Assembly: GCA_030068145.1 (NCBI GenBank)
Contig: JAPJBO010000591.1
Coordinates: forward strand, 80,060-144,059
Reading direction: 5' to 3'
Length of the DNA: 64,000 bases
From: Diplonema papillatum
Taxonomy: Eukaryota > Euglenozoa > Diplonemea > Diplonemida > Diplonemidae
The notes under the pieces are model-generated. The model had not been told where the DNA came from. It saw nothing but the letters and a program-made list of their open reading frames with translations, and made no database searches. The position numbers and the translations under genes were made by a program. Positions 44,470 through 56,400 of this stretch are shown here, piece by piece (within the stretch, counting starts at the first letter, position 1; every line of letters begins with the position of its first letter).

Positions 44470-47400
44470 ATGTGCCGTGAGTCGGCAAACGAGCCGGAGA
44501 AAACCAACGAACGGTGGGCGCCGGTCACCGACGAGCCGCACGAGGAACTCATGCGCTGGCTGTCGGCCGCTGCCCCTTGGCCCTGCGTCACGGCCCCAGC
44601 GCTGTTCCCCGAAACCACCGGCAGGGGCTTGGTGTTCACGCAGGACGTGCGCCCTCCGATGCCTGTTGTCGCCGTGCACCGGTCCTTGCTTTTCAACGCG
44701 GAAGCCGTCGACCGGCACGTGCTGAGCTCTGTCTTCAAAGAGCTTGAGCTCGACTCCGACACCGCAGTGCTGCTCTTGCTGATACACGAACGGTGTGTTA
44801 CCTTCACCAGTTCCGCACGCGCTACTCTGAAGGCCTGTCCCTTCAGGAAAGTTGACCCACATCAAGGCCTCTCAAGGCCTGTCCCTTCAGGAAAGTTGAC
44901 CCACATCAAGGCTTCTAACGGCCTGTCCCTTAAGGAAAGTTGACCCACATCAAGGCCTCTCAAGGCCTGACCCTTCAGGAAAGTTGACCCACATCAAGGC
45001 TTCTAACGGCCTGTCCCTTAAGGAAAGTTGACCCACATCAAGGCTTCTAACGGCCTGTCCCTTAAGAAAAGTTGACCCATCAAGGCTTCTAAAGGCCGTC
45101 CCTTCAGGAAAGTTGACCCACATCAAGGCTTCTAACGGCCTGTCCCTTAAGGAAAGTTGACCCACATCAAGGCTTCTAACGGCCTGTCCCTTAAGGAAAG
45201 TTGACCCACATCAAGGCCTCTCAAGGCCTGTCCCTTCAGGAAAGTTGACCCACATCAAGGCCTCTCAAGGCCTGTCCCTTCAGGAAAGTTGACCCACATC
45301 AAGGCTTCTAACGGCCTGTCCCTTAAGGAAAGTTGACCCACATCAAGGCTTCTAACGGCCTGTCCCTTAAGAAAAGTTGACCCATCAAGGCTTCTAAAGG
45401 CCGTCCCTTCAGGAAAGTTGACCCACATCAAGGCTTCTAACGGCCTGTCCCTTAAGGAAAGTTGACCCACATCAAGGCTTCTAACGGCCTGTCCCTTAAG
45501 GAAAGTTGACCCACATCAAGGCCTCTCAAGGCCTGTCCCTTCAGGAAAGTTGACCCACATCAAGGCCTCTCAAGGCCTGTCCCTTCAGGAAAGTTGACCC
45601 ACAGCAAGGCCTCTAACGGTCTGCCCCACTAGGAAAGTTGACCCACATCAAGGCTCCCTCAAGGAACCCTTTCGACAATGGTCACCCCGAGACTTTAAAA
45701 CCCCGGATCTCCAAGCGACATTTCACTCTAAAATAGGTACGTCAACCCGCGAGGGCCGTGGGGCGCGTTCGTTCGGCTGCTGCCTGCGGAATACTCGACG
45801 TTGTTCCAGTGGTCGCCGGCGGACTTGGCTGAGCTGGCGGGCACTCCACTGCTGAGCGACACGCTGGAGCAGAAGCAGAAGCTGCAGGGCTTCTGGGACG
45901 ACCTGCTGCCCCGTTTGAGGAAGCGGCCGGACGTGTTCGACAAAGCCGTGTTCACCTTCGAAAAGGTGCTGTGGGCGCGCGCCACCTTCGACTCCCGCGG
46001 GTTCATCATCAACATCGACGGGAAGGCGATGACGACGCTGCTGCCGCACGCAGAGTACATCAACCACACCGACTCGGCTGGCCACGTCTCGTTCAGAAGG
46101 TCTGCTTGACTCCCTGGTGCCGTGTTCCTAATCTACAAGTTTAACCGGTCGTATGACAGCATAACCAGAGAAGTAGCTTCATATACCCTATGTTGACCCC
46201 ATACCAGGGGACTTTAAAAACCCGGTGTCCCGGTGCGGGAGACACCGGGAAAACCCGGTGTGTCAAAAAAAGAGGAAAAAAAAAAAAGTCAGAAAATTTC
46301 TGGGAAAAAAGAAATTCCAGATTTCTGTTTTGTCACTGTGTAGGCTGGAAATTTTCTCGTGGAAACTACCGGCGGAAATTTCTTTCGTGGGAAGGGAGAC
46401 TGGTGGTGGAAAATTTTCTCACGACAGAAAACTGATGGAAATTTTCTCGTGGAAACTACTGGCGGAAATCTCTTTTGTGGAATACTGTTGGTAGAAATTG
46501 ACAGAAAAGTGATGGAAATTTTCTCGTGGCGGAAACCTGGTGGAAATTTCTCTCGTGGCGGAAACCTGATGGAAATGTTCTCGTGGAAACTACTGTCGGA
46601 AATTTCTTTCGTGGAAAACTGTTGATGGAAATTTTTCTCACGACAGAAAACTGATGGAAATTTTCTCGTGGCGGAAACTACTGACGGAAATTTCTGTCGT
46701 GACGGAAACCGATGATGGAAATGTTCTCGTGACGGAAACCGATGATGGAAATGTTCTCGTGACGGAAACCGATGATGGAAATGTTCTCGTGAAAACTACG
46801 CGGAAATTTGTTTCGTGGGAAACTGGTGGTGGAAATTTCTCTCGTGACAGAAAACTGGTGGAAATTTTCTCGAGGCGAAAGCTACTGGCGGAAATTTCTT
46901 TGTGGAATACTGTTGGTGGAAATTTTCTCTCACGACAGAAAAGTGATGGAAATTTTCTCATGGCAGAAACCACCGGTGGAAATTTCTTTCACGGGAAGCT
47001 TGGCGGAAAACTTTTCTAACAGAAATTGTTGGTGGAAATGTTTTCTAAAGGAACCCATTGGTGGAAGTTTCTCGTGGCAGAAACCTGATGGAAAAAATCT
47101 TCTCAGAGCAGAAACCACCGGCGGAAATTTCTTTCACGGAAAACTGTTTTGCGATCTTCGTACTTAGCTGGCTGGCCAGAAAGGCGCCAAAAATTTTCCG
47201 CGCCTGCGGCGCAGGTATTTATTTTGGCTGAGTATCTTTTGTAATGGGGCTACCGCAGGCACCGGATCCGCGCGTCGAAGCGCTGGCGCGCCGGCCAGAA
47301 CTCGGAGCAGGCGTCCGACGCCAGCAGCTGCCGCCCGAACAGCAGCAGCTCCCCTTCGCAGTCCGCCGGCATGGCATGCTGACTATGCGAAGCGCCCGTC

Positions 47401-50400
47401 CCCTCTTTCTCCCGCCTTTCCGCCACCTACTGGGGGTTGATTGCATGCGCGTGTATAATGATTTACACTCAAACTACCGCATTATTTGCTCTTTCTGTTC
47501 ACAGTGTTCCACCGTGGGCGAAAACCTGCTGCAGCCGGTGAACAACCAACAAGTTCCCGTCCATCTGTTTAGCTGTAAGTGCGACCGTCAAAATTTCCGC
47601 GCCTGCGGCGCAGGTTTAATTGACATGTCAGCCAACCTACCGTAGCGGTGTTTATTATCGGCGGTGTTTATTATCGTCATGGGTCGAAATGCCGATAAAT
47701 TACACCGACGGTAATATTTCAGTCACGGGTAGGGTTACGCACTTAGAAGAATTTCGCGTTTTTGGCATGCCACGCTCGGGTTATGCTCGCCTGTGGAAGA
47801 TACTCAGTTTAACTTTCGGATGTACCGAAGGCGCACTTCTGTATCGCTCCATGCCTGCCCACTCACGCCTCTGCTTCAAGCGCTTTTGACCTCCTTTTAC
47901 TCAACCTGCGCGAGGTGTCCCTTGTGAACGGAAAACGAGTAACAGGAACCTGCACCGGAAGAACCAACGACGATTGATGGTGGAGGCGAAGAGACGGGTG
48001 CCGAAGGCAGCCAAAAGGAAGCGGTGTACAGCAAACGGAAGGCAAACGACAGACAACAGCAGGATCCGCAAGAACTAATCAGACCCAGGCGTGCATCAAC
48101 CAGCCCCACGATTCCCTTCCAGCTTTTGTCCAGTTCAACATTCTTCCGAATGCGGTGGTACAGATTTGTGCTTCCATACCGGATTTCCTACTCATCCTCA
48201 GCAGTGAATGCTGCCTGCAAGATGTGTTCAAAGTCTTGCGCTACGCCCGCGATCTCTTCGTCCAAGTCGGATTCCAGCTGTGTGTCGTCAATGCCTGCTT
48301 CCTCAGCAGTCAGTCCTTCGTGACTTGCGACCTCGAGTTCATCCTGCGTAACGATGCCGCTCGAAACGAAGCTCAAAGCAATGGCACTTGGTTGAATCTC
48401 CCCAAGTGCCTTTTTGAGCCACCTCAAATGGCGGTTTCGCAGTGACCTGACATCCATGTCAAGCTTCTGAGCCAGTTCCTGCATCGTGTCGTCAAGACAT
48501 GCGTCGTTACATCCAACCGTCACAAGTGCAACAAAGTGTTGGTGTCCAAAGACAAGGGCAAGAGGAGAATTGCGGCAACCTGTCGACAAGTAGTCTCGCG
48601 GAAGTGTCGCCAGGTCGTAGTATCGCGTAAGAACTCCAAACCGGCGTGTTATTGCCCGCAGGACTACAAAAGCAACGAAGCTGGAAAGTCTGTGGCGTTC
48701 TTCGAACTTCGAAGACACGCTGCCTTCGAAGAGGCACCGGAGGTTCGCCACTTGCCCCTGCCCCCCCTCTTCCGCAGACAAGAAATCCTCGTCCGTGACC
48801 AGACTCAAAATTTCGAAGGCCGTCTGGTGGGTGGGCACGTCATTTGCGTTTTGTACCCCTCGAGACTCGCAGGTCAGTCGGATCGCCTGCAGGGCAAACC
48901 ATCCGCAGGCGTGGATGTCCTCCTGCAGCCACCACTTGGGGCCCTCAGCGAGCGTTGACGGAGCGTCGCGAAAGAGGGTAGCAGACACACGGCTTCGCAT
49001 CTGCAAGCTGTCATAGAGGACGGTCTCGTGGTGGTTGTCAGAAGGTGAGAAGACGATGCTCGATTGGGCTTCAGGCGCTGGCGGCATGGGTGCGTCGGGG
49101 CGGGCGCGTGCCGCACGCCGCTCTTCACGACGGAGCAGCTTTAGAATCTTCTTGCTGTACCACATGGCGAAAGATGACCGGATAGACCGTTTCAGGATAG
49201 CATTGAAGTTGAGGTCAAGCGGTTGCAAGCGACCCGTCCATCCTGCGGGAACGGACACAACCGCAACTTTGTTGTCCGACAAGAGCTGCCGAACCCGCTC
49301 CGTGGACTGCCCTGTAAACTTGTCGATGACAAGTAGAGCCCACTCATCCTGATTGCGCATGTCGGCCAAGGCGGGGAGTAAGAGCCGATTAATCCACCTC
49401 AAGGTGGTTTGTTCGTTGGCCCAGCGTTTCGGATTGGCACAGAAGTCCCACTTTTCAGGCCGCTGTGTAACCGGCGGAAATACGCGATGAGTCTTCCCTG
49501 CGTAAATGAGCTGTGTGGGGAGAAGTGTGCCAGTGGCAGTCACCGCGAATAGCCCTGTAATGCTCCGTTTCTCGGAGAGGTGAGCGACGGGTACACGTCT
49601 CGAGCCCGACATGGCGTACGTTGATTTCCCCACCGGGACCAGTGGTAGCGCGGTGTGGTCCGCGTTGACGATAAGGCGCGGGGGAATGCCATGTTGGTCT
49701 CGAATCGACTGAATCTCCTCTTGAAACTCTTGCTGTGCGGTGGCGAACGGTTTCGATGCCGTGCTTATGCTGGTCGTAGGGGCACGCATCGACCATCCAA
49801 GGCCGCGCATGAAGGTCTTGGCCCATTCTCCATTGAGCGACGAGTCGTCTTTTATGCGCTCTGGATGGCTGCTTACTTGCACGATACCTCGGGCAATCGC
49901 GGACACAGTCAGGCGCGTAACAATTCCGCCTGCTGCTCGCGCTGCACGGACAAGCTGGAGCACGTTTCTAGTTTCCCTCGTATCCAGTGTCTCTTTGCGG
50001 CCTCTCTTGACCTCCCTGAACACTGTATCACCTACGTCAAGCCCACGCGCTCGCTTCTTTTCCCGGTCTGCCAGGAGTCTGATGTACTCATCGTACATGC
50101 TCTTCGCCGTCTGGCGAGTTAGCACCTTCGCGTTTCCTTGCAGGGGGCCATTCCAGTGAACCGCCGCCTTCGCTGCACCTCTTTGTGCCACTGATTGAGC
50201 GATGTGCTCTTTCTCCTCTGCTGACCAGGTTGCTCGCTGCAACGCCGACTTCTCCACCTTTCGCAGTTCGTCTCCTACTGCTTCCGCAACAGCATTCCCA
50301 GCAACTTCCTGCACTGCTCGGCTGATGACCGTTGTTTGGGAGGGAGATGTATGGCTCGCGGTCGAAATCGGTGCGAAGCGTTCTCTAGGTCGACAAAACC

Positions 50401-53400
50401 GCTGCATTTCGCTCACCACCCCACCACCCCTTCCGCGTTTCCTAAGTTGTTTGTAGCTACCGGTCTTTATTACCGTCGGTGTTAATTATCGTCATGGGTC
50501 GAAATGCCGATAAATTACACCGACGGTAATATAGACCGACGGTAATAAACACCGCTACGGTAGTTGTGACGAGCCCATCTGCTTTGATCTGTAAGTGCGA
50601 CCGTTTAAAAGTTTCCGCGCCTGCGGCGCAGGGCTCCTTTAAGAAACACAAAACCGCCACAAGAAGAGTTGCTGGATCGGTCTTCGCCAAAAGGTGGCTC
50701 ACCACCACAAAATATATCGCTGCGCGGGCAGGTCTCCCCCCACCCGAAGCGTCAAGACAGCCTACTCTGCGGGTCGGGGCTACAGTAGGGTCACCGCTGA
50801 ATGCCGTGTGATTCCCCAAAACCCCGGTTTAGAGCGCAGATTTTCGTCCCAAGGCATCCCTGCTGCCCAAGTGTTGGAAAAAAAATTTTGACGTCACACC
50901 GGGTTTTTGGCTGACACCGGGTTTTCCGCCCCAACCCCCCAACTTTTAAAGACCCCTGGCCCCATACAACATAAAAAAAAAAGCTATTGTTATAGCCAGC
51001 GGCCGGTTGTCGTGGGTGGGCAGCGGTAGTGGGTGGTCATGTGGTGGGAGGTCGTAGAGGTTGTGCAGTGGGTGGGCGGTGCGGTGGGCAGTGGTGGTAG
51101 TGGGTGGATGATGCTACAGTACGGTTACTGCACCTTTGGATCATCGTTCTAGCAACATACACCCTCAATTTTGGAACCTGCTGCACTGGCCCATCAGCTT
51201 GGCAAAAATTTCCGCGCCTGCGGCGCTGGCATTTTTGGCTTGTGTATTGTTTCATGTCTTGTTGCCAAGAAGACCGCAGTTGTCCACCCTGCTCTCTGTG
51301 GTGGGCAGTAGTGACAACTAATTGCTCGCCTCAAAGCTGCCACTGACGAGCTTGCTCGGACGTGCAGGATTGCCGAAAGGGAATGCGTGAACATTCCGCA
51401 ACCCGGATGCAGAGATCTGAAGTGGTGACACATTGACGATCCTGTTGACCATGTCCACAGGCCCCGGATGATGCAGTCGTCTCTTTTTGAAGGAAGGGTT
51501 GACCCTTGAAACGCTTCACGCGGGGACAGGGTTAACTATCCTGGAAAGCTGCACTTTCTTCACAAAGAGGAGCACCCTGTCGGGTACATGAAAGTGCACT
51601 TGACTCGCATCAACTTTGCCGCAGTCCCTGTGGACTACAAAGCGGCTATAGCGATTCTTGCTGTTTGGATACCTGCAGCGCTGACCCAGTAGCTTGAAAA
51701 AATTTCCGCGCCTGCGGCGCTGGTATTAGCTTATGTAAAGTTACATGTCGTGTTGCCAAGAAGACCGCAGCTGTCAGCCCTGCTGTCGCAGAAAACCGCC
51801 AGGCGACACCTTCTTCACATGGCTTTTTTGCTTCCCGAAGGACAGTCTCTGGGGTGGACAGTAGTGACAACTACAAAGTTGCCACAGTCTCTGTGGACTA
51901 CAAAGCGGCTAGCAATTCTTGCTGTGTGGCGCTACCTTCGATGAGCAAAACCCACTTGCACGTGCCGCATTTCGTCCGAACACCCCACACCCTCAACACA
52001 GTGTCGGTCTGAGCTCCACACACACCAAGTGCCACGAGGACCCCGAAAAGTGCTCTGTACAACATTTGGTAGGATTTTACGTGGGGCTCAGAGCTCAAGC
52101 TACTTCCCTGAGCATAACCGGCGGCCAAAAAAAAAAACAGTATTTAAGAATCTTTGCCGGTCGCCCCCTCCGTCAACGAGGCACCGACTGCGTATTTTTA
52201 CATTAGCGCCAGCTTGGAAGGAAATGCTCAAAGAACCGAAGTGCCCAAACCACCGAACCACGTGTTGAACGGACGTTTCGTCTCTGGTGCCATCGTCCTC
52301 ACCTGCAAGTTTGACCGGTGGCTAAAGTACATGTGCGCCGGTAAAGACCGGCGCCCAGCGAGACTAGAGGCAGCAGTTAAAGTTCGGGAAACAGTAAAGT
52401 TCGGGCGAGGCTAAGTTCGGGCGAAGCAAAGCAAAGTTCGGGCGAAGCTAAGTTCGGCGAAGGAAACTTTTGGTGAAGTTCTGGCGAAGCAAAGTTCGGG
52501 CGATGCAAAGTTCTGGTGAAGCAAAGTTCGGGAAGCCAAGTTTGGGCGAAGCAAAGCAAAGTTCGGGTGAAGCTAAGTTCTGGTGAAAGCAAAGTTCGGG
52601 CGAAGCAAAGCAAAGTTCGGGCGATGCAAAGTTCTGGTGAAAGAAAAGTTCCGGCAAAGCAAAGCAACGTTCGGGCGGAAGCAAAGTTCTGGTGAAGCAA
52701 AAAGTTCTGGCGATGCTAAGTTCTGGTGAACCAATAACCGCGAGATATTGAGAAACTCTGCAAAATACGCAAATTTCGGGCACATAAGACCCCGAAAACC
52801 AACAAATTCCAAAAACCATTTTTCGACCGGAAAAGTTTCCTCGCCGGGTTCGAACCCGGGCCTCCAGACCTGAAATCTTGATGGTGGTTGAATCAAGTTT
52901 CCTCCCCTGAAACAGATGAAGCACAAGTAAGAGAGAAAACGATCAACCGGACGCGTAAAGGAAACAAAGCGACTGTCGTTTTCCCATATTCCTTCAAGCA
53001 GAGACCAGAGGTGTGCATCAAGCGCGAGAGGCAGTGTCCTGTCTCTAAACATGGCTGTGCTCGCACCGGACAGGACTGTAAACTAGGAGCGAAATCCGAG
53101 ACGACGAGCGAGTTGCGCACAACAGCCGTGAAGGAAAGAAGGAAAGAAGCTGAGGCTCCAGCGTCTCATTCCTTTTTCATGGAGTCTTCCACACGGTTCT
53201 CTCTTTTTTTTTTACATAAGCGCCAGCTTGGAAGGAAATGGTCGCAACACTTACAAACTTGGCTCGCCGTAGTTAAAGTGTATACTCATACCTACTTCCC
53301 TCGTACTACCCGCCTCACAGCCTCAATGGTCTAAACCACAATAAACGGTAGAAATGCTCGATGATGCTGCCAGACAAAGAACCGAGGGGATCCCAAGTGC

Positions 53401-56400
53401 TATAACTACCGAACCACGTGTTGAACGGACGTGAGGTCATGCGGGTCTACCCCCCACACGACAATTCACACAAACACAACAGGTCAAAGTCCTGAGTGAG
53501 AAAACAACACACGGTGGTGTAAGCGAAGAACGGATCGGATTGCGTTTGTACTGTATTTTCCCCTCTACCTATTCTTTCCCGTCCAGAAGCAGCTACGTCG
53601 AGTATTTTCAGTTGTGTGCGCCAAAAGCATTAAACTAAGGTCTTCTCCTCTGCCTGCTACAGGTTCGACGCCGCGTCTCAGTGCGTGCTGCTGGAATCGC
53701 TTGGGGAGTGCAAATCGGGTGAGCAGGCGCGCATGAATTACGGCCCGATGCAGAACGGGGAGCTGCTGACCGGATACGGCTTTGCCATCGAAGTATGTTT
53801 TACCCCCCTCACACCTTACTCTTCAGAAATGACCAGTTTTGACCCCATCCTTATCATCGCCGACTCTTTCAACGGACGAAGTCATAACGTATATATTAGT
53901 GAAGGGTCAAACTAACCCCAAAATCAGCCAAAACCCTCACAAATTGGACCGTTCGGTAATAGAAAACGGGGTCATCACGCCTTCGTGCGAGTCGGGGTAG
54001 CGTTCCCAGTCACTCCGTTGTCAGTTTTCTTGTCGTCTTCTTTCATTACTACGCACCGAAGTGGCTGTGAAGTCTTCCAGGGTTGCCCCTCAGTATGCCA
54101 AGTGCACAGAAGGCCCCTTTTAATTAGCGAATGGTCAAATGTTCCCTCATTCTGAGCCGAACACCCCACTACTTTGACCGCTCCCTAATAGAGCCCTTCA
54201 CTAATAAGCCCATTTACGGTAACACTAGCCCGTGAACAGTGCTCGCTTGCCTTCATGACTTGCACTTTACAGAACTCAATGCTCTTCAGGCTACACGGCG
54301 GAGTGGGATTCCGCAGCAGGTAAATCTGGGTTTGGCGGCGTAAGCGTTCAACAAAATGACCCACTTGCTACAGGGTGGACCTGGGTGGACCTGCTATAGA
54401 GGGTAGACCTGATGTATACAGGGTGGACCTGCTGTATACAGGGTGGACCTGCTATACAGGGTAGACCTGCTGTATACAGGGTGGACCTGCTATACAGGGT
54501 AGACCGGGCTGGTGCCCATTACAGCACGGTTTTGTTAGATTTGCCCATTACAGCACGGTTTTCTTAGATTTGCCCATTCGGTGCCTCAAAAAGTGTCACT
54601 TGCAGGGTTCGTCCCCGAAAAAGTGCTACATGCAGGACTCGAACTCACGACCTTCAGACCTTCCGCTGCATTGTGACTGTGACATCCACATTTTGGACGA
54701 CGGACAATGGGCTGTCACTGGGCATATCTGTCAGCCGCATTTTGGGCCATCTAACCACAAAATAGCCACAAACCTTGTGGCTCGTTTTGTGGCGGGCACA
54801 AAGTAGCCACAAACCGACTGGCGGACACAACTTCAGATGGGGTTTTGGACGGAGCTGCTACACCGGGCTCGGTATCCTGGTGCGGCACTCATTGGCGGTA
54901 AACGGTTTACTAAACCTCTGTAGTAGTAGGTTGAACTTGATATGCAGCAACAATCTGTGACGATGCCTGTGAAGACTGCACAAGCCGCAACAGACTACCT
55001 CTTTGCACGCGTCGTGTCATTTTGCTTCGGTCGCTTATTGCCCCGCGTACTGTTTGCGCTTCACGTCCCGATGTGCAGTTTGACGACGAGCTCGAGGAAC
55101 CACCAGATGATTCGGCGCACTTCCTTTTCTCCCACTGTCCCCGCGGCCGAGATCTCGACTCCCCTGTGTTTTGTTTCACCTGCTCGTCTTCGGAGCCGCG
55201 GAGACGAGCTGGGTAACAGTGGGTTCGTGGGCGGCCATCTGCTTCTCGTTCGCAGGCGGCTGCTGCGGCCTCGGCTTCTTGCGGGCGCTTCCCCCTACTT
55301 GCTCGTCGTTGCGTCGCGCGTCGCGCTTCCGCTGGGAGCAAGGCGCCGTCCGTCCATATTGCTTGCACGTTCACCGTTCGGTGGTCCCGCGGCCGACCCT
55401 TGTCCCGGTAGAAGTAGGAATTATGCACACAGATTCGTGCATAATTCAGTTCGCGCGGGTGACAGACCCGTTCTACAGTTCTGTAGTATAACTTCCACTT
55501 CTTCTTACGATTTCTGTCCGATAGCCTCTTCAGAACCAGCGATCGGCGGTCTCGAGGAGGAGGCAGACACCGCCGCAGAGAGCGGTAAAGTACCACCAGC
55601 CAGTCCGATTTGAATGATACTAGAAAGCTGCAAAGAAAAGGTATGGTCGAAGCTGGCAGGGGGCGGTGAAAATGGCGAGGGGTTTTGCTCCGCAGAAAAT
55701 GCAACGTCAGCCTGGCGAAGGGGCCGCAACTTGAACCCAAAACCTACAACACTTGGACCCAAAACTTGGACCCAAATGGTGCCAAAACCGGGAACCAAAT
55801 TGAGAACCCAAAACTTGAACTAAGCTTGGATCCAGACCCAAAACTTGACAGTCACACTGACTAATACGGGTAGCTGATTCGGACACTCATCATTCAGGTG
55901 GATGCGGGATGCGAACGGAATGCGTCGCTGCGCCTGCAGTGTGTCACTACATCGTCGCTGCGGCAGTGCCCGTGTGGCGACTACGAAGGTGCCATTGGGA
56001 TGATTTAGCCCGGAATTTCGGATGAATGTTCCATGACAACTGCCATTTTCTTCTCAGTCTTGGCCGGCGACGTGGTTCAGCAGAATTTCAGCCAGAAACG
56101 GCGTAGCAGCTGGCCCAAATGCTGGCCCTAAAACCCGTCAACCTCATCTGAACTTCTGACAGACTGAAGGTGTCCACCTGGCCACAAAGGTATCCACAAG
56201 GTTGTGGCTACTTTGTGGCTGACAGCTATGCCTGGTGACAGCCCATTGTCCATCGTCCAAAATGTGGATGTCACAGTCACAATGCAGAGGAAGGTCTCAA
56301 GGTCGTGAGTTCGAGCCCTGCATGTGACACTTTTTCGGGTTCAAAAAAAGCCAATCCCACAAGTGACACTTTTTGAGGCACCGAATGGGCAAATCTAAGG

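Larger units (their letters stand above)
46191..50971. mobile_element. Outer TIR element containing the pogo-like transposon (SET intron 2)
   Basis: The ends are imperfect inverted repeats of ~75 bp: left TGTTGACCCCATACCAGGGG and right (reverse complement) TGTTGTATGGGGCCAGGGGT, both then ACTTTAAAA/TCTTTAAAA and ACCCGGTGT motifs. TA flanks both sides (46189-46190 and 50972-50973). The interior holds a GGAAATTT-rich minisatellite, GC hairpins and the inner transposon. No transposase of its own was found. Confidence 0.55.
47200..51720. repeat. Five copies of a GC hairpin motif within 4.5 kb
   Basis: AATTTCCGCGCCTGCGGCGC recurs (with small changes 5' of CCGCG) with stems GCGCC/GGCGC and loop TGC at 47200-47212, 47599-47611, 50617-50629, 51214-51226 and 51708-51720. 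The two copies bordering the pogo-like element share more upstream sequence (CTGTAAGTGCGACCGT). Copies four and five share 3' flanks (GTTGCCAAGAAGACCGCAG). All lie in SET intron 2 and in the same orientation. Confidence 0.9.

Noticed and set aside
44950..45470. Repeated minus-strand peptide (MGQLSLRDRPLEALMWVNF)
   Set aside because: Translation of the 44-bp minisatellite within SET intron 1.
46190..47167. Glu/Gly/Trp- or Phe/Pro-rich frames in the GGAAATTT minisatellite
   Set aside because: Several frames on both strands stay open because the unit lacks stops; no domain and inconsistent frames.
52841..52870. tRNA T-arm-like CCGGGTTCGAACCCGG
   Set aside because: No acceptor, D-arm or anticodon stem pairs around it on either strand; it is a simple palindrome.
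54600..54700. tRNA or tRNA-derived SINE (GGTCGTGAGTTCGAG on the minus strand, also plus strand at ~56300)
   Set aside because: It resembles the 3' half of a tRNA, but there is no complete cloverleaf and both copies are arms of the TIR element. A distant tRNA origin cannot be excluded.
54910..55740. 276-codon minus-strand frame inside the 2.03-kb TIR element as a transposase
   Set aside because: No DDE or zinc-finger motif; Arg/Ser-rich composition and overlap with a dispersed repeat fragment and with a plus-strand frame of similar length.
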